DNA of 25,870 nucleotides from contig JAEYXQ010000019.1 of assembly GCA_023431205.1 (NCBI GenBank), positions 1-25,870 on the forward strand, given 5' to 3'. The stretch is from Pseudomonadota bacterium. Its GTDB lineage: Bacteria; Pseudomonadota; Alphaproteobacteria; Rhizobiales; Devosiaceae. Each line of letters opens with the position of its first letter. Positions within the stretch are counted from its first letter, which is position 1. Positions 6,775 to 16,333 of the stretch are shown here, in pieces. The translations under genes were made by a program, and so were the position numbers. Below the pieces are notes generated by a model. It saw only the letters and a list, made by a program, of their open reading frames with translations. It had not been told where the DNA came from and did no database searches.

Positions 6775-6969
6775 TCAGCCGAGCGTTGCCGCCTGCGCGG
6801 CGATGACATCGGCGGCACCGCCGGTGCCATAGCCCAGCAGATTGAACAGGGCGTCGCCGAACACCACGAAGCTGCTGAGCAGGGCCACGGCGACAAGCCC
6901 GGCCAGCAAGCCATACTCGATGGCGGTGGCACCGGCCTCGTCGCTGATGAAGGCGCGTATCGATTGCAT
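6775..6969 (-). CDS. Flp/Fap-type pilin component
   Basis: A 64-residue Flp-family pilin. Its N terminus MQSIRAFISDEAGATAIEYGLLAGLVAVALL carries the hallmark GATAIEYGLLA, with a conserved Glu five residues after the probable prepilin peptidase site, followed by one hydrophobic helix. Flp pilins are normally processed by TadV/CpaA and assembled by a tad/cpa machine; none of those genes is in the window, so this is an orphan. AGGAGG lies 9 nt before ATG 6969, and its first bases lie next to the mutT stop codon at 6982, so it reads as the last gene of the argJ-GNAT-mutT unit. It converges with the M48 protease gene, one base apart. Confidence 0.9.
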   Translation of the reverse strand: MQSIRAFISDEAGATAIEYGLLAGLVAVALLSSFVVFGDALFNLLGYGTGGAADVIAAQAATLG

Positions 6970-6981
6970 GGCGCTGCCCTC

Positions 6982-7389
6982 CTACAGCCGGTCGCGCAAT
7001 GCGGCGACCAGCGGTTCATCGGCCGGCGGCATGGCATAGGCGGCCATTTCAGCCGGTGTCACCCAGGCGAGGGCCGCGTGTTCGATTGCCACCGGTGTGC
7101 CCTGCCAGGTCCGGCAGGTGAACAGTGGCATCAACAGGTGAAAATTCTCGTAAGCGTGGCTGGCGAAGGAATGGGCGACGAGATCCTCCAGCGCCACGGC
7201 AATGCCCAGTTCCTCCTCGAGCTCGCGCACCAGGGCGGCCTCGGGGCCCTCGCCCGGCTCGAGCTTGCCGCCCGGAAATTCCCACAGGCCCGCCAGCTGC
7301 TTGCCCTCCGGGCGCTGGGCGATGAGGATGCGGCCCTGGTCGTCGACCAGTGCAGCTGCGGCGACCAGCAATACGGGACGCTGGCTCAT
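6982..7389 (-). CDS. mutT: (d)CTP/8-oxo-dGTP diphosphatase, MutT-type Nudix hydrolase
   Basis: A 135-residue Nudix hydrolase. The Nudix box runs from residues 41 to 63: Gly41, Glu47, then RELEEELGI with the metal-binding EE pair. The N-terminal VAAAALVDDQGRILIAQRP and GLWEFPGGK are typical of MutT, which removes 8-oxo-dGTP from the nucleotide pool and prevents A:T to C:G transversions. The start ATG overlaps the GNAT stop as ATGA. In Hyphomicrobiales argJ, a GNAT gene and mutT often form one operon, which supports the assignment. Substrate preference cannot be read from sequence alone. Confidence 0.92.
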   Translation of the reverse strand: MSQRPVLLVAAAALVDDQGRILIAQRPEGKQLAGLWEFPGGKLEPGEGPEAALVRELEEELGIAVALEDLVAHSFASHAYENFHLLMPLFTCRTWQGTPVAIEHAALAWVTPAEMAAYAMPPADEPLVAALRDRL

Positions 7390-8135
7390 GGCGGGGTCCC
7401 GGGGACGCGATAGCTGTAATCGTACTGACGGGCGTAACCGAGCCCGGAATAGAGGCCTATGGCGGCGGCATTGTCGGCCTGTACGTTGAGCGCGGCGACC
7501 CTGGCGCCTTCGCGCCTGGCCCAGGCGAGGCCGCTGCGCATCATGGCCGCGGCGAGGCCCTGCCGGCGGCGGGCCGGGTCCGTCACGACATTGCCGGTGA
7601 TGACCACGCCGTCGGCGACGGCCATGATCGAAGAGGCCACAGCCTCGCCGTCCCGGGTCAGCACGACACCGACCGCCGGCACCTCGAGCGCCGCGAGCAG
7701 GTTCTTCATGCCGGCCATGGTCGCGTCGTCATAGGCCTGCAGCCGTTGCGCCACCCCGAGGAAGCTCGGGTCGAGGACGGGCAGGAACTCGGCCCCGCCG
7801 TCGGGCTCGTGATCGCCAAGTTCCATGGCCATGAGGTGGCTCGCGTCGATGGTATCCCAGCCGGCCTCGTCGAGCGTCGCGTTAAGTTCAGGGCTCGACA
7901 GCGGCGTGATGCGGAACACCGGCCTGATGCGGCGCAGCACCATCCAGGAGCAGGCCGAGATCACCCGCATATCGGCGTCCTCATAGTCGTCCGGATCGAA
8001 GCACTGGGTCGAGTTGGCGCGCTTGGTATAGCCACCGGCGGCGCGCCTTACCCAGGCGCCGTCCCAGGCGACCTCAATGCCGGGCCAGGCCTTGAGGCCG
8101 GCGCGCTCGAACGTGTCGACATCCGGCAGGGCCAT
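7386..8135 (-). CDS. GNAT-family N-acetyltransferase
   Basis: A 249-residue protein with a C-terminal GNAT fold. The acetyl-CoA binding loop is VVTDPARRRQGLAAAMM (R-x-x-Q-G-L-A type), followed by ALNVQADNAAAIGLYSGLGYARQYDYSYR, the usual beta5-alpha4 ending with an aromatic-rich tail. The N-terminal ~100 residues (KAWPGIEVAWDGAWVRRAAGGYTKRANS) form the less conserved half of a tandem GNAT-like protein. ATG 8135 is chosen because it starts 1 bp after the argJ stop; the longer upstream frame lies inside argJ. The linkage to argJ is conserved in the order, but the acceptor substrate is unknown. Confidence 0.88.
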   Translation of the reverse strand: MALPDVDTFERAGLKAWPGIEVAWDGAWVRRAAGGYTKRANSTQCFDPDDYEDADMRVISACSWMVLRRIRPVFRITPLSSPELNATLDEAGWDTIDASHLMAMELGDHEPDGGAEFLPVLDPSFLGVAQRLQAYDDATMAGMKNLLAALEVPAVGVVLTRDGEAVASSIMAVADGVVITGNVVTDPARRRQGLAAAMMRSGLAWARREGARVAALNVQADNAAAIGLYSGLGYARQYDYSYRVPGTPP

Positions 8136-8136
8136 G

Positions 8137-9369
8137 TCAGCTCCGGTAGTCGCCGTTGATGGTGATATAGCCGTGGGTGAGGTCGCAGGTGTAGACGGTG
8201 GCCCGCCCATCGCCGAGGCCGAGGCTGACCGTGAGTTCGAGGTCCTCGCCCTTCATGTAGGCGCTGGTCGCGGCCTCGTCATAGCCGTGGGCGCGTTCGC
8301 CGCCCCTGGCGACCAGAAGATCGCCGAAGCGAATGGCGAGCTTGTCGCGGTCGGCGGGCTCGCCAGCCTTGCCCACCGCCATGACGACGCGGCCCCAATT
8401 GGCGTCTTCGCCGGCAATGGCGGTCTTGACCAGCGGCGAGTCGGCGATCGACTTGGCGATGCGGAAGGCGGAAGCATCGGAAACGGCGCCCTCCACATGG
8501 ATGGACACCTGCTTGGTGGCGCCCTCACCATCGCGGACCACATGGATGGCGAGTTCGAACAAGACGTCGGAAAGGGCGGCGCCGAACACTTCGGCCCGCG
8601 GGTCTTCCAGCGTGGTGAGCGGGTCGACCGCAGCCTTGCCGGTGGCAAAAGCCAGCAAGGTGTCGGAGGTCGAGGTGTCGCTGTCGACGGTGATGGCGTT
8701 GAAGCTGGTCTGCACGTGGCGGGCGAGCAGGGCCTGCAGCACCTCGGCGGAGACTGGCATGTCGGTGACGACGAAGCTCAGCATGGTGGCCATGTCGGGG
8801 GCAATCATGCCCGAGCCCTTGGCGATGCCGTTGATCTTGACCTCGAGGCCATCGATCTCGACCACGGCACCCGAGAGCTTGGGGTAGGTGTCGGTGGTCA
8901 TGATGGCCTTGGCCGGCTCGATCCACGGCGTGGGCGCGAGGCGGGTAGCGGCCTGGTCGAGTACGCCGGCGAATTTTTCCGCCGGGAGGGGTTCGCCGAT
9001 CACGCCGGTCGAGGCGAGGAAGATCTCGTCGGTGCTGCAGCCCAGCGCCCTGGCGGCGTAGTCGGCGGTGATCTCGACGCTCTCGCGGCCCTTCACGCCA
9101 GTGAAGGCATTGGCATTGCCGGAGTTGACGACGAGGCCGCGGGCCCTGCCGCCCGGCAGGTTGGCCCGGCACCAGTCGACGGCAGCGGAAGAGCACTTCG
9201 AGCGGGTGAGCACGCCAGCGGCGACAGTGCCTTCATCGAAGGCCATCAGCAGCACGTCGGTGCGGTTCTTGTACTTGATGCCGGCTTCGGCGGTGGCGAA
9301 GCGCACGCCCTCGATGGCGGGCAGGTCCGGATAGGACTTGGGAGCAAGGGGAGAAACCGGATGGGCCAT
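8137..9369 (-). CDS. argJ: Bifunctional ornithine acetyltransferase/N-acetylglutamate synthase
   Basis: A 410-residue ArgJ, which moves the acetyl group from N-acetylornithine to glutamate and, in bifunctional forms, also makes N-acetylglutamate from acetyl-CoA. The precursor cleaves itself into alpha and beta chains at Ala194-Thr195 in GMIAPDMA|TMLSFVVTD; Thr195 is the nucleophile. Other family blocks are VVNSGNANAFTG, FLASTGVIGEPLP and the C-terminal LTHGYITINGDYRS. Normal length. ATG 9369 begins MAHPVSPLAPKSYPDLPAIEGV as in relatives; a longer frame upstream crosses a palindromic repeat and was rejected. It heads an operon with the GNAT, mutT and flp genes. Confidence 0.96.
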   Translation of the reverse strand: MAHPVSPLAPKSYPDLPAIEGVRFATAEAGIKYKNRTDVLLMAFDEGTVAAGVLTRSKCSSAAVDWCRANLPGGRARGLVVNSGNANAFTGVKGRESVEITADYAARALGCSTDEIFLASTGVIGEPLPAEKFAGVLDQAATRLAPTPWIEPAKAIMTTDTYPKLSGAVVEIDGLEVKINGIAKGSGMIAPDMATMLSFVVTDMPVSAEVLQALLARHVQTSFNAITVDSDTSTSDTLLAFATGKAAVDPLTTLEDPRAEVFGAALSDVLFELAIHVVRDGEGATKQVSIHVEGAVSDASAFRIAKSIADSPLVKTAIAGEDANWGRVVMAVGKAGEPADRDKLAIRFGDLLVARGGERAHGYDEAATSAYMKGEDLELTVSLGLGDGRATVYTCDLTHGYITINGDYRS

Positions 9370-9446
9370 CGGACTTTGACTCGTGTTGCGCCGGAAGTGC
9401 GAGGGGTGTGCCCGAAAGTGCCGGTATCTGCAAGGGAGGCTGGACC

Positions 9447-9478
9447 TCCCACCCTCTCCCCGTGGGGAGAGGGAGGGT
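9447..9478. repeat. Palindrome upstream of argJ
   Basis: A perfect 10-bp inverted repeat CCCTCTCCCC (9452-9461) / GGGGAGAGGG (9464-9473) with a 2-base GT centre. CCTCCC just before and GGAGGG just after extend the symmetry. The core matches the CCCTCTCCCC element at 18404-18534 and related sequence at 21429-21553, so it is one copy of a dispersed repeat family. It sits between a small membrane-protein gene and argJ, both on the minus strand, and could act as a terminator-like barrier. Confidence 0.7.
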
Positions 9479-9488
9479 CGAAGTGCCC

Positions 9489-9728
9489 TCAGGCAGCTGG
9501 CGCGGCCTTGCGGCCGGCAATGAAGGCGCCGAACCGGGTCTGGATCACCGGCATCACGAAGAACACCATGGTGAGCACCATCAGCGGCACGAGGAGCAGG
9601 GTCCGCTGCCACATCTGCCAGCCGTCGGTGAACGGGAACAGGGCATAGATATAGAGGGTGATGACCGGATAGACGCCGAAGAACATCAGAAGGGACAGGC
9701 GGAGTCGGGAAGCAAGGGTAGGCACCAT
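9489..9728 (-). CDS. Small two-helix membrane protein
   Basis: A 79-residue protein without a family I can name. It has two predicted membrane helices, about residues 11-31 (RLSLLMFFGVYPVITLYIYAL) and about 44-63 (TLLLVPLMVLTMVFFVMPVI), joined by a short FPFTDGWQMWQR loop, and a basic-hydrophobic tail. AGGAGA lies about 5 nt before ATG 9728, which decides this start over upstream in-frame ATGs in the operator region. It is divergent from a TetR regulator, and its promoter region holds paired dyad sites, so it is the likely target of that repressor. Function is unknown; a role in stress or compound tolerance is only guilt by association. Confidence 0.75.
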   Translation of the reverse strand: MVPTLASRLRLSLLMFFGVYPVITLYIYALFPFTDGWQMWQRTLLLVPLMVLTMVFFVMPVIQTRFGAFIAGRKAAPAA

Positions 9729-9737
9729 TTGTCTCCT

Positions 9738-9777
9738 AAACGATACGGCTCGTTTCATAACGGAACGTGTCGTAACG
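9738..9777. promoter_or_regulatory. Candidate tandem TetR operator
   Basis: The pattern AACGnnACGnnTCGTnnC occurs twice in direct orientation, at 9739-9756 and 9759-9776, exactly 20 bp apart. The first copy lies in a perfect dyad AAACGA-TACGGC-TCGTTT (9738-9755); the second is a less perfect dyad. They fall between the divergent small membrane-protein gene and the TetR gene, about 10-50 bp from each start, where a repressor would block both promoters. A 20-bp step places both dimers on nearly the same face of the helix, as seen when two TetR-type dimers bind side by side. Confidence 0.65.
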
Positions 9778-9820
9778 ATCAAGGCTGTTTTTGCGGGCAT
9801 GGCTGGGTTATCTATTGGGC

Positions 9821-10414
9821 ATGGCTGACGCAGCAGATGAAGACCGCCGCCGTTCCATCGGAGCCCGGCGCAACCCCGACGCACAGGAGGCGATCCTGCA
9901 GGCGGGAGAAGCGATCCTTCTGGAGGAGGGGCCGGCTGCGTTCTCGATCGAGGCGGTGGCGCGGCGCGCCCGCGCCGGCAAGCCGACCATCTACCGCTGG
10001 TGGCCGAGCCGCGGCACCTTGCTGCTCGACATCTACCATCGCCAGAAGCCGCGGGCCCTGCACGGGCCGACCGATGACCTCGAAGGCGAGATTGCCGGGC
10101 TGATCGAATGGTTGTCCGGCTATTGGCAGGGCAGCGCCGGACAGGTGTTCCGGCAAGTGATCGCCGAGGCCCAGCGCGACCCGGCCTGCGCCGAACGGCT
10201 GCAGAATTATGCGGTGGAGCGTCGGGGCCACATCGCCGAGATGATCGAGCGGGCGAGGACCCGTGGCGAGGTTCCCGACACGGCCGACCCGCTCCTGGGC
10301 GGGGAGATGGTGCAGGCGCTGATCTGGCACCGGCTGCTCACCGACCGCCTGGCGCTGCAGCCGGGCGAAGCGCAGAAGATCGCCGCGCAACTGGTGCGGG
10401 GCCTCAGGACCTAG
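9821..10414 (+). CDS. TetR/AcrR-family transcriptional regulator
   Basis: A 197-residue TetR-family repressor. The N-terminal DNA-binding domain reads RNPDAQEAILQAGEAILLEEGPAAFSIEAVARRARAGKPTIYRWWPSRGTLL (helix-turn-helix about residues 40-65). The C-terminal ligand domain includes FRQVIAEAQRDPACAERLQNYAVERRGHIAEMIERARTRGEV, typical of the TetR_C_11-type ligand domain. ATG 9821 is preferred to a TTG at 9791 because MADAADEDRRR leads straight into the conserved start of the domain; no strong ribosome site is visible for either. It is divergent from a 79-residue membrane protein, with two matching dyads between them. The ligand is unknown. Confidence 0.92.
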   Translation: MADAADEDRRRSIGARRNPDAQEAILQAGEAILLEEGPAAFSIEAVARRARAGKPTIYRWWPSRGTLLLDIYHRQKPRALHGPTDDLEGEIAGLIEWLSGYWQGSAGQVFRQVIAEAQRDPACAERLQNYAVERRGHIAEMIERARTRGEVPDTADPLLGGEMVQALIWHRLLTDRLALQPGEAQKIAAQLVRGLRT

Positions 10415-10424
10415 CGGCCGGAGA

Positions 10425-10452
10425 CCTCATCCTTGGACGGTTCAGGATGAGG
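10425..10452. terminator. Bidirectional hairpin between tetR and secA ends
   Basis: CCTCATCCT (10425-10433) and AGGATGAGG (10444-10452) form a perfect 9-bp stem with a 10-base loop. It lies in the 55-bp gap between the convergent TetR-regulator and secA genes, where it could stop transcripts from both sides. There is no T run on either side, so intrinsic termination is uncertain. The CCTCATCCT half also occurs near 527 in the window's first intergenic region, suggesting that it derives from a dispersed repeat. Confidence 0.5.
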
Positions 10453-10469
10453 CCCCGAGAGGCGGCGCG

Positions 10470-13166
<2,697 letters not shown>

Positions 13167-13527
13167 AAGGTTCGATCCCTTTCATGTCTCGCGGAGAGCG
13201 TAGGGGGCGGGCGGGTGCCCGTCGCTGCCGGTCGCCGGCGCGAGAATAAGCCTTTCAAGGCTTGGAAAAATGCATGGTTCCACCGGGCGGCGGAAAGCTG
13301 AACCGATGTAAGAGTGGCCCCTTGTCTTGTCAACGGCAGCCAAATGCGCGAAATCTCGACGGCCCTGCGCAACCGGGCATTGCGGCCCGCCGGCCACGCT
13401 CACGAATGGCGGCGCGGCATAATTCGGCCCCGCTCTCGTGATCAAGGCGGCATCCCGACGGAGCAGGCTCCGTTGACCGCAACACCAGCCGGCAGCCAGT
13501 GAGCGCCGTTCAAGGAGTTATCCCAAG
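13167..13527. other. Divergent promoter region between secA and the parvulin gene
   Basis: 361 bp with no supportable gene. On the minus strand a perfect TTGACA lies at 13333-13328, and TTACAT at 13311-13306 is 16 bp downstream; they form a candidate secA promoter that would leave a leader of about 135 nt. Inside that leader is the inverted repeat AAGCCTT-TC-AAGGCTT (13248-13263). On the plus strand AAGGAG (13512-13517) is the ribosome site of the parvulin gene; I could not single out its promoter. Confidence 0.6.
13306..13333 (-). promoter_or_regulatory. Candidate secA promoter
   Basis: On the minus strand, a perfect -35 hexamer TTGACA (13333-13328) is followed by a 16-bp spacer and a weak -10 TTACAT (13311-13306). 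Alphaproteobacterial sigma-70 promoters keep the TTGAC element more strictly than the -10. It lies about 140 bp upstream of the secA ATG in the divergent gap. Confidence 0.5.
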
Positions 13528-14475
13528 ATGATGAAGTCCAAGCTGCGTCTCGCCCAGGCCGCGAGCGTTCTGGCGCTGGTGCTTTCGGCGACGGCGCTCG
13601 TGCCTGCCACGGCGCAGGATGCCGCTGCCCCCGCTGCAACCCCGGGCGAGGCGGCAGCGCCGGCGGTGACCCCGGAAACGGTGGTGGCCACGGTCGGCGG
13701 CAGCCAGATCACCGAGGCCGATCTCGGCTTTGCGGCCGAGGACCTGACGCAGGAACTCAGCCAGATGCCGCCGGAAGAGCGCCGGGCGTTCCTTCTGCGT
13801 GTGCTGATCGACATGAAGGTGATGGCCGATGCCGGCCGCGATGCGGGCATGGCCGACACACCGCTGTTCCAGCAGCGCCTCGCCTATCTCGAGGATCGCG
13901 CCCTGCGCCGCGCCTATTTCGCCGAGACCATCGCCAATGCGGTGACCGAGGAAGCGGTGCGGGCCGAGTACGACGCCTATGTCGGTGATTTCCAGGCGCA
14001 GCCGGAAATCCGTGCCAGCCATATTCTGGTCGAGACCGAGGAAGAGGCCAAGGCGATCAAGACCGAGATCGAGGGCGGTGCCGACTTCGCCACGCTGGCG
14101 CGGGAGCGCTCGATCGATCCGGGCGCTGCCAATGGCGGCGATCTCGGCTTTTTCGGCCGTGGCATGATGGTGGCTCCGTTCGAGGAAGCCGCCTTCGCGC
14201 TCACCGATGCAGGCCAGGTGTCCGATCCGGTGCAGTCGCAGTTCGGCTGGCACGTCATCCGGCTCGAGGAAACCCGCGAGTCGACCCCGCCGGCCTTCGA
14301 GCAGGTCGCCGGTCAGCTGCAGCAGCGGCTGTTGATGCGCACCTTCGACGAAACCATCGCCAAGCTGATGGCCGGCGTCGAGGTCGACATCCCCGATCCG
14401 GCCCTGGCTGCCGCGGTTCAGGCGCAGACGGAAAGCGAAGACGGCGCCGAAGCGGCTGAAGAAGCCGCCCAGTAA
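13528..14475 (+). CDS. Periplasmic peptidylprolyl isomerase, parvulin (PpiC) family
   Basis: A 315-residue SurA/PrsA-like folding catalyst. The signal peptide (residues 1-30, ending ATAQD) is followed by an Ala-Pro rich linker, an N-terminal chaperone helix region (about 50-150) and a parvulin domain (about 155-255): IRASHILVETEEEAKAI, FATLARERSIDPGAANGGDLGFFGRGMMV, PFEEAAFAL and QSQFGWHVIRLEE. These are the substrate-binding and active-site blocks of the family. The acidic Ala-Glu rich tail (ESEDGAEAAEEAAQ) is low complexity. Two ATGs are adjacent (13528 and 13531); the first is taken, with AAGGAG 10 nt upstream. It is divergent from secA, a pairing that fits a shared role in export. The gene ends 6 bp from a convergent gene. 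Confidence 0.95.
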   Translation: MMKSKLRLAQAASVLALVLSATALVPATAQDAAAPAATPGEAAAPAVTPETVVATVGGSQITEADLGFAAEDLTQELSQMPPEERRAFLLRVLIDMKVMADAGRDAGMADTPLFQQRLAYLEDRALRRAYFAETIANAVTEEAVRAEYDAYVGDFQAQPEIRASHILVETEEEAKAIKTEIEGGADFATLARERSIDPGAANGGDLGFFGRGMMVAPFEEAAFALTDAGQVSDPVQSQFGWHVIRLEETRESTPPAFEQVAGQLQQRLLMRTFDETIAKLMAGVEVDIPDPALAAAVQAQTESEDGAEAAEEAAQ

Positions 14476-14481
14476 GCAGGC

Positions 14482-15135
14482 TCAGCAGGTGACGCGGATC
14501 TCGGCATAGGTGCTGAGCTCCGCGGTGCCGGCGGACAGCACTGCCAGCATGCAGGCGCTGCCGAGCAGCGGGAAATTGCTGCCGGCAGCCACAACGGAGC
14601 CGTCGAGCAGGGTAAGGTAGCCCGGCTCGACGCTCGCAACATCCACCACCGCCGGCGAACTGCACACCGGCCAGGTGTCTCCAGCCGAGACCAGGAATCG
14701 CGTTCCGGTGGGCAGGCAGTCGTCAGTGGCTGTGGCCGTGCTTGCGGCGGGCTCCGCCGGTGCAATGGGGGCGGCCGCAGAAGGTGCGCTGCGCCAGTTT
14801 TCCTCCAGTACGGCGAGGCGGTTCTCAAGATCGGCGAGCGCAGCGGTGTCGGTCGGGGTTCCGCCCGGAGCAGGTGCGCTCTGGCGCAGCAGGTCCAGGG
14901 TCAGCCGCACCTGCGCCAGATCGGTCGACAGGCGCACGATTTCGCGGCGGGTATCGGCGTAAGTGAAGGCTGCGGCGGCGACCGCGGCGACGCCCACCAG
15001 CCCCACCGTGAACGCCAGGACGTTGCTCCAGCCGATGCGGCGACGGCGGGTGCGTCGGCGCGCGGATGGCCGTGCCTCCTGGTCCGCGGTCACCTTCACT
15101 TCCGGAGCCGCAGGGCTGGGTTCGGTTTCGTCCAT
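14482..15135 (-). CDS. Inner-membrane anchored coiled-coil protein, function unknown
   Basis: A 217-residue protein that I do not recognise. The cytoplasmic N terminus is short and very basic just before the membrane (RPSARRRTRRRRIG), followed by one membrane helix (about residues 37-60, NVLAFTVGLVGVAAVAAAAF). Then comes a probable periplasmic coiled coil (TRREIVRLSTDLAQVRLTLDLLRQ, and LADLENRLAVLEENWR), an Ala-Pro rich linker, and a C-terminal domain of about 80 residues with four cysteines (DDCLPTG, PVCSSP, SACMLA and the terminal RVTC), which could form two disulfides. GGAGG lies 8 nt before ATG 15135. It follows the L,D-transpeptidase gene by 45 bp on the same strand. A cell-envelope role is inferred. 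Confidence 0.8.
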   Translation of the reverse strand: MDETEPSPAAPEVKVTADQEARPSARRRTRRRRIGWSNVLAFTVGLVGVAAVAAAAFTYADTRREIVRLSTDLAQVRLTLDLLRQSAPAPGGTPTDTAALADLENRLAVLEENWRSAPSAAAPIAPAEPAASTATATDDCLPTGTRFLVSAGDTWPVCSSPAVVDVASVEPGYLTLLDGSVVAAGSNFPLLGSACMLAVLSAGTAELSTYAEIRVTC

Positions 15136-15180
15136 TTCGGCCTCCGACTGCCCCTGCTTATCGCAGAGAGTGCGGCCGAA

Positions 15181-16182
15181 CTACGACCGCTGCAAGCGCG
15201 GGTGGGGAATGGGCGCGGGCTTGCCGGAGATCACCGGCGTGATGTTTTCGTCCTTGCCGACGCCAAAGAGATTGCCAAAGCCACTCAGGAAGCCGCTCAC
15301 AGCCTCACCGCGTTCCTTGACCGCCGCGGCTTCCGCAGCGGCGCGTTCCTGATTGGCGAGCACCGAGGCAAACTGAGCCTCGTCGGCCTGCTGCTTGGCC
15401 ACCAGCGTCGGGTTGCTGTTGGTTGCCGGGCAGGGGCCGAGCGGGTTGAGCGGCGCGCCGGAAGAGGCGTTGAAGATGTACTGGCGGTCGCACACGTCCC
15501 AGGCTGGCGGGGTCTTGGTCAGCTCGAACAGGTCATGGCCTTCCTTGATGTCCTTCCAGAAATCGAGGTGGTTGCTCGAGGCCTGGCGGGCCAGGTTGGC
15601 GGCGGTCATGCGGAAGGGGAAGATCTGCAGCTGGAAGCTCGGATTGCCGCCCTTGAAGGTTTCGCGGGCGAGGGCATAGATCTCGGCAATGCCCTGGTCG
15701 GTCATGGCGTAGCAGCCGCGGGACGAGCAATCGCCATGCACCATCAGGTCCGAGCCGGTGCGGCCATGAGCGCGGTCGAACTTGTTCGGGAAACCGGTGT
15801 TGAAGGCCAGGTAGTAGCTCGAGCGCGGATTCATCAGGCCCGGCGTGATGGTGTAGAAGCCCTCGGGGCTCTGCCGGTCGCCTTCCCTGAACTTGGGACC
15901 GAGGTCACCCGAATAGGCGCAGATCTCGTAGTCGCGGAACTTGCGGAACTCGCCCGAGGCGGTGCGCTTCCACACTTCGAGAGTCTTTTCTTCCTTGAAG
16001 ATGCGGATGACCATGGCTTCGCCGGGGGAGGAGCCCATGGCCTTGAGGGCATTCACCGTGCCCGAAGAGAGCGGCTGGTTGTGCCGGTTGTTGTCGCTCT
16101 TGGGCAGGAAGCCACCACACGCGGCGAGCCCGAAGGCCACCCACAGCAGGATCAGCACGGAAAGAATCTTGCGCACAAACAC
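15181..16182 (-). CDS. YafK-like L,D-transpeptidase family lipoprotein
   Basis: A 333-residue murein enzyme of the YkuD/L,D-transpeptidase fold, in the YafK branch. The signal peptide ends in lipobox LAAC (Cys22). The catalytic motif is H149GDCSSRGC157 in DLMVHGDCSSRGCYAMTD, with Cys157 the expected nucleophile. The domain covers roughly residues 45-225. The remaining ~100 residues are a low-complexity region with Ala-Glu rich helices (AEAAAVKERGEAVSGFL) and a basic tail. In E. coli YafK (DpaA) cuts the link between Braun lipoprotein and peptidoglycan; that activity is inferred here. The start is GTG at 16182; a second GTG at 16176 is equally possible, and no clear ribosome site is visible. 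Confidence 0.88.
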   Translation of the reverse strand: MFVRKILSVLILLWVAFGLAACGGFLPKSDNNRHNQPLSSGTVNALKAMGSSPGEAMVIRIFKEEKTLEVWKRTASGEFRKFRDYEICAYSGDLGPKFREGDRQSPEGFYTITPGLMNPRSSYYLAFNTGFPNKFDRAHGRTGSDLMVHGDCSSRGCYAMTDQGIAEIYALARETFKGGNPSFQLQIFPFRMTAANLARQASSNHLDFWKDIKEGHDLFELTKTPPAWDVCDRQYIFNASSGAPLNPLGPCPATNSNPTLVAKQQADEAQFASVLANQERAAAEAAAVKERGEAVSGFLSGFGNLFGVGKDENITPVISGKPAPIPHPRLQRS

Positions 16183-16333
16183 GACGACGAACCAGATAGA
16201 GAGGACGGCGGCCCCTGCCGGAGCCGGGTTCGCGCAGCATGTACAGAGCTGGTGAACGAAGCCTTTACCACGAGCAGTTTGCTGCCGGAAGCGGGGCCAT
16301 GTACACGCGGAAGTGAGGGAAGGCCCGCAGCAG

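Noticed and set aside
8077..9648. 523-codon plus-strand open frame
   Set aside because: It is antisense to argJ and has no protein family features.
16183..16333. ATGTACA repeated twice (near 16239 and 16299), as an operator
   Set aside because: The two short copies are about 60 bp apart with poor flanking similarity, so chance cannot be excluded.
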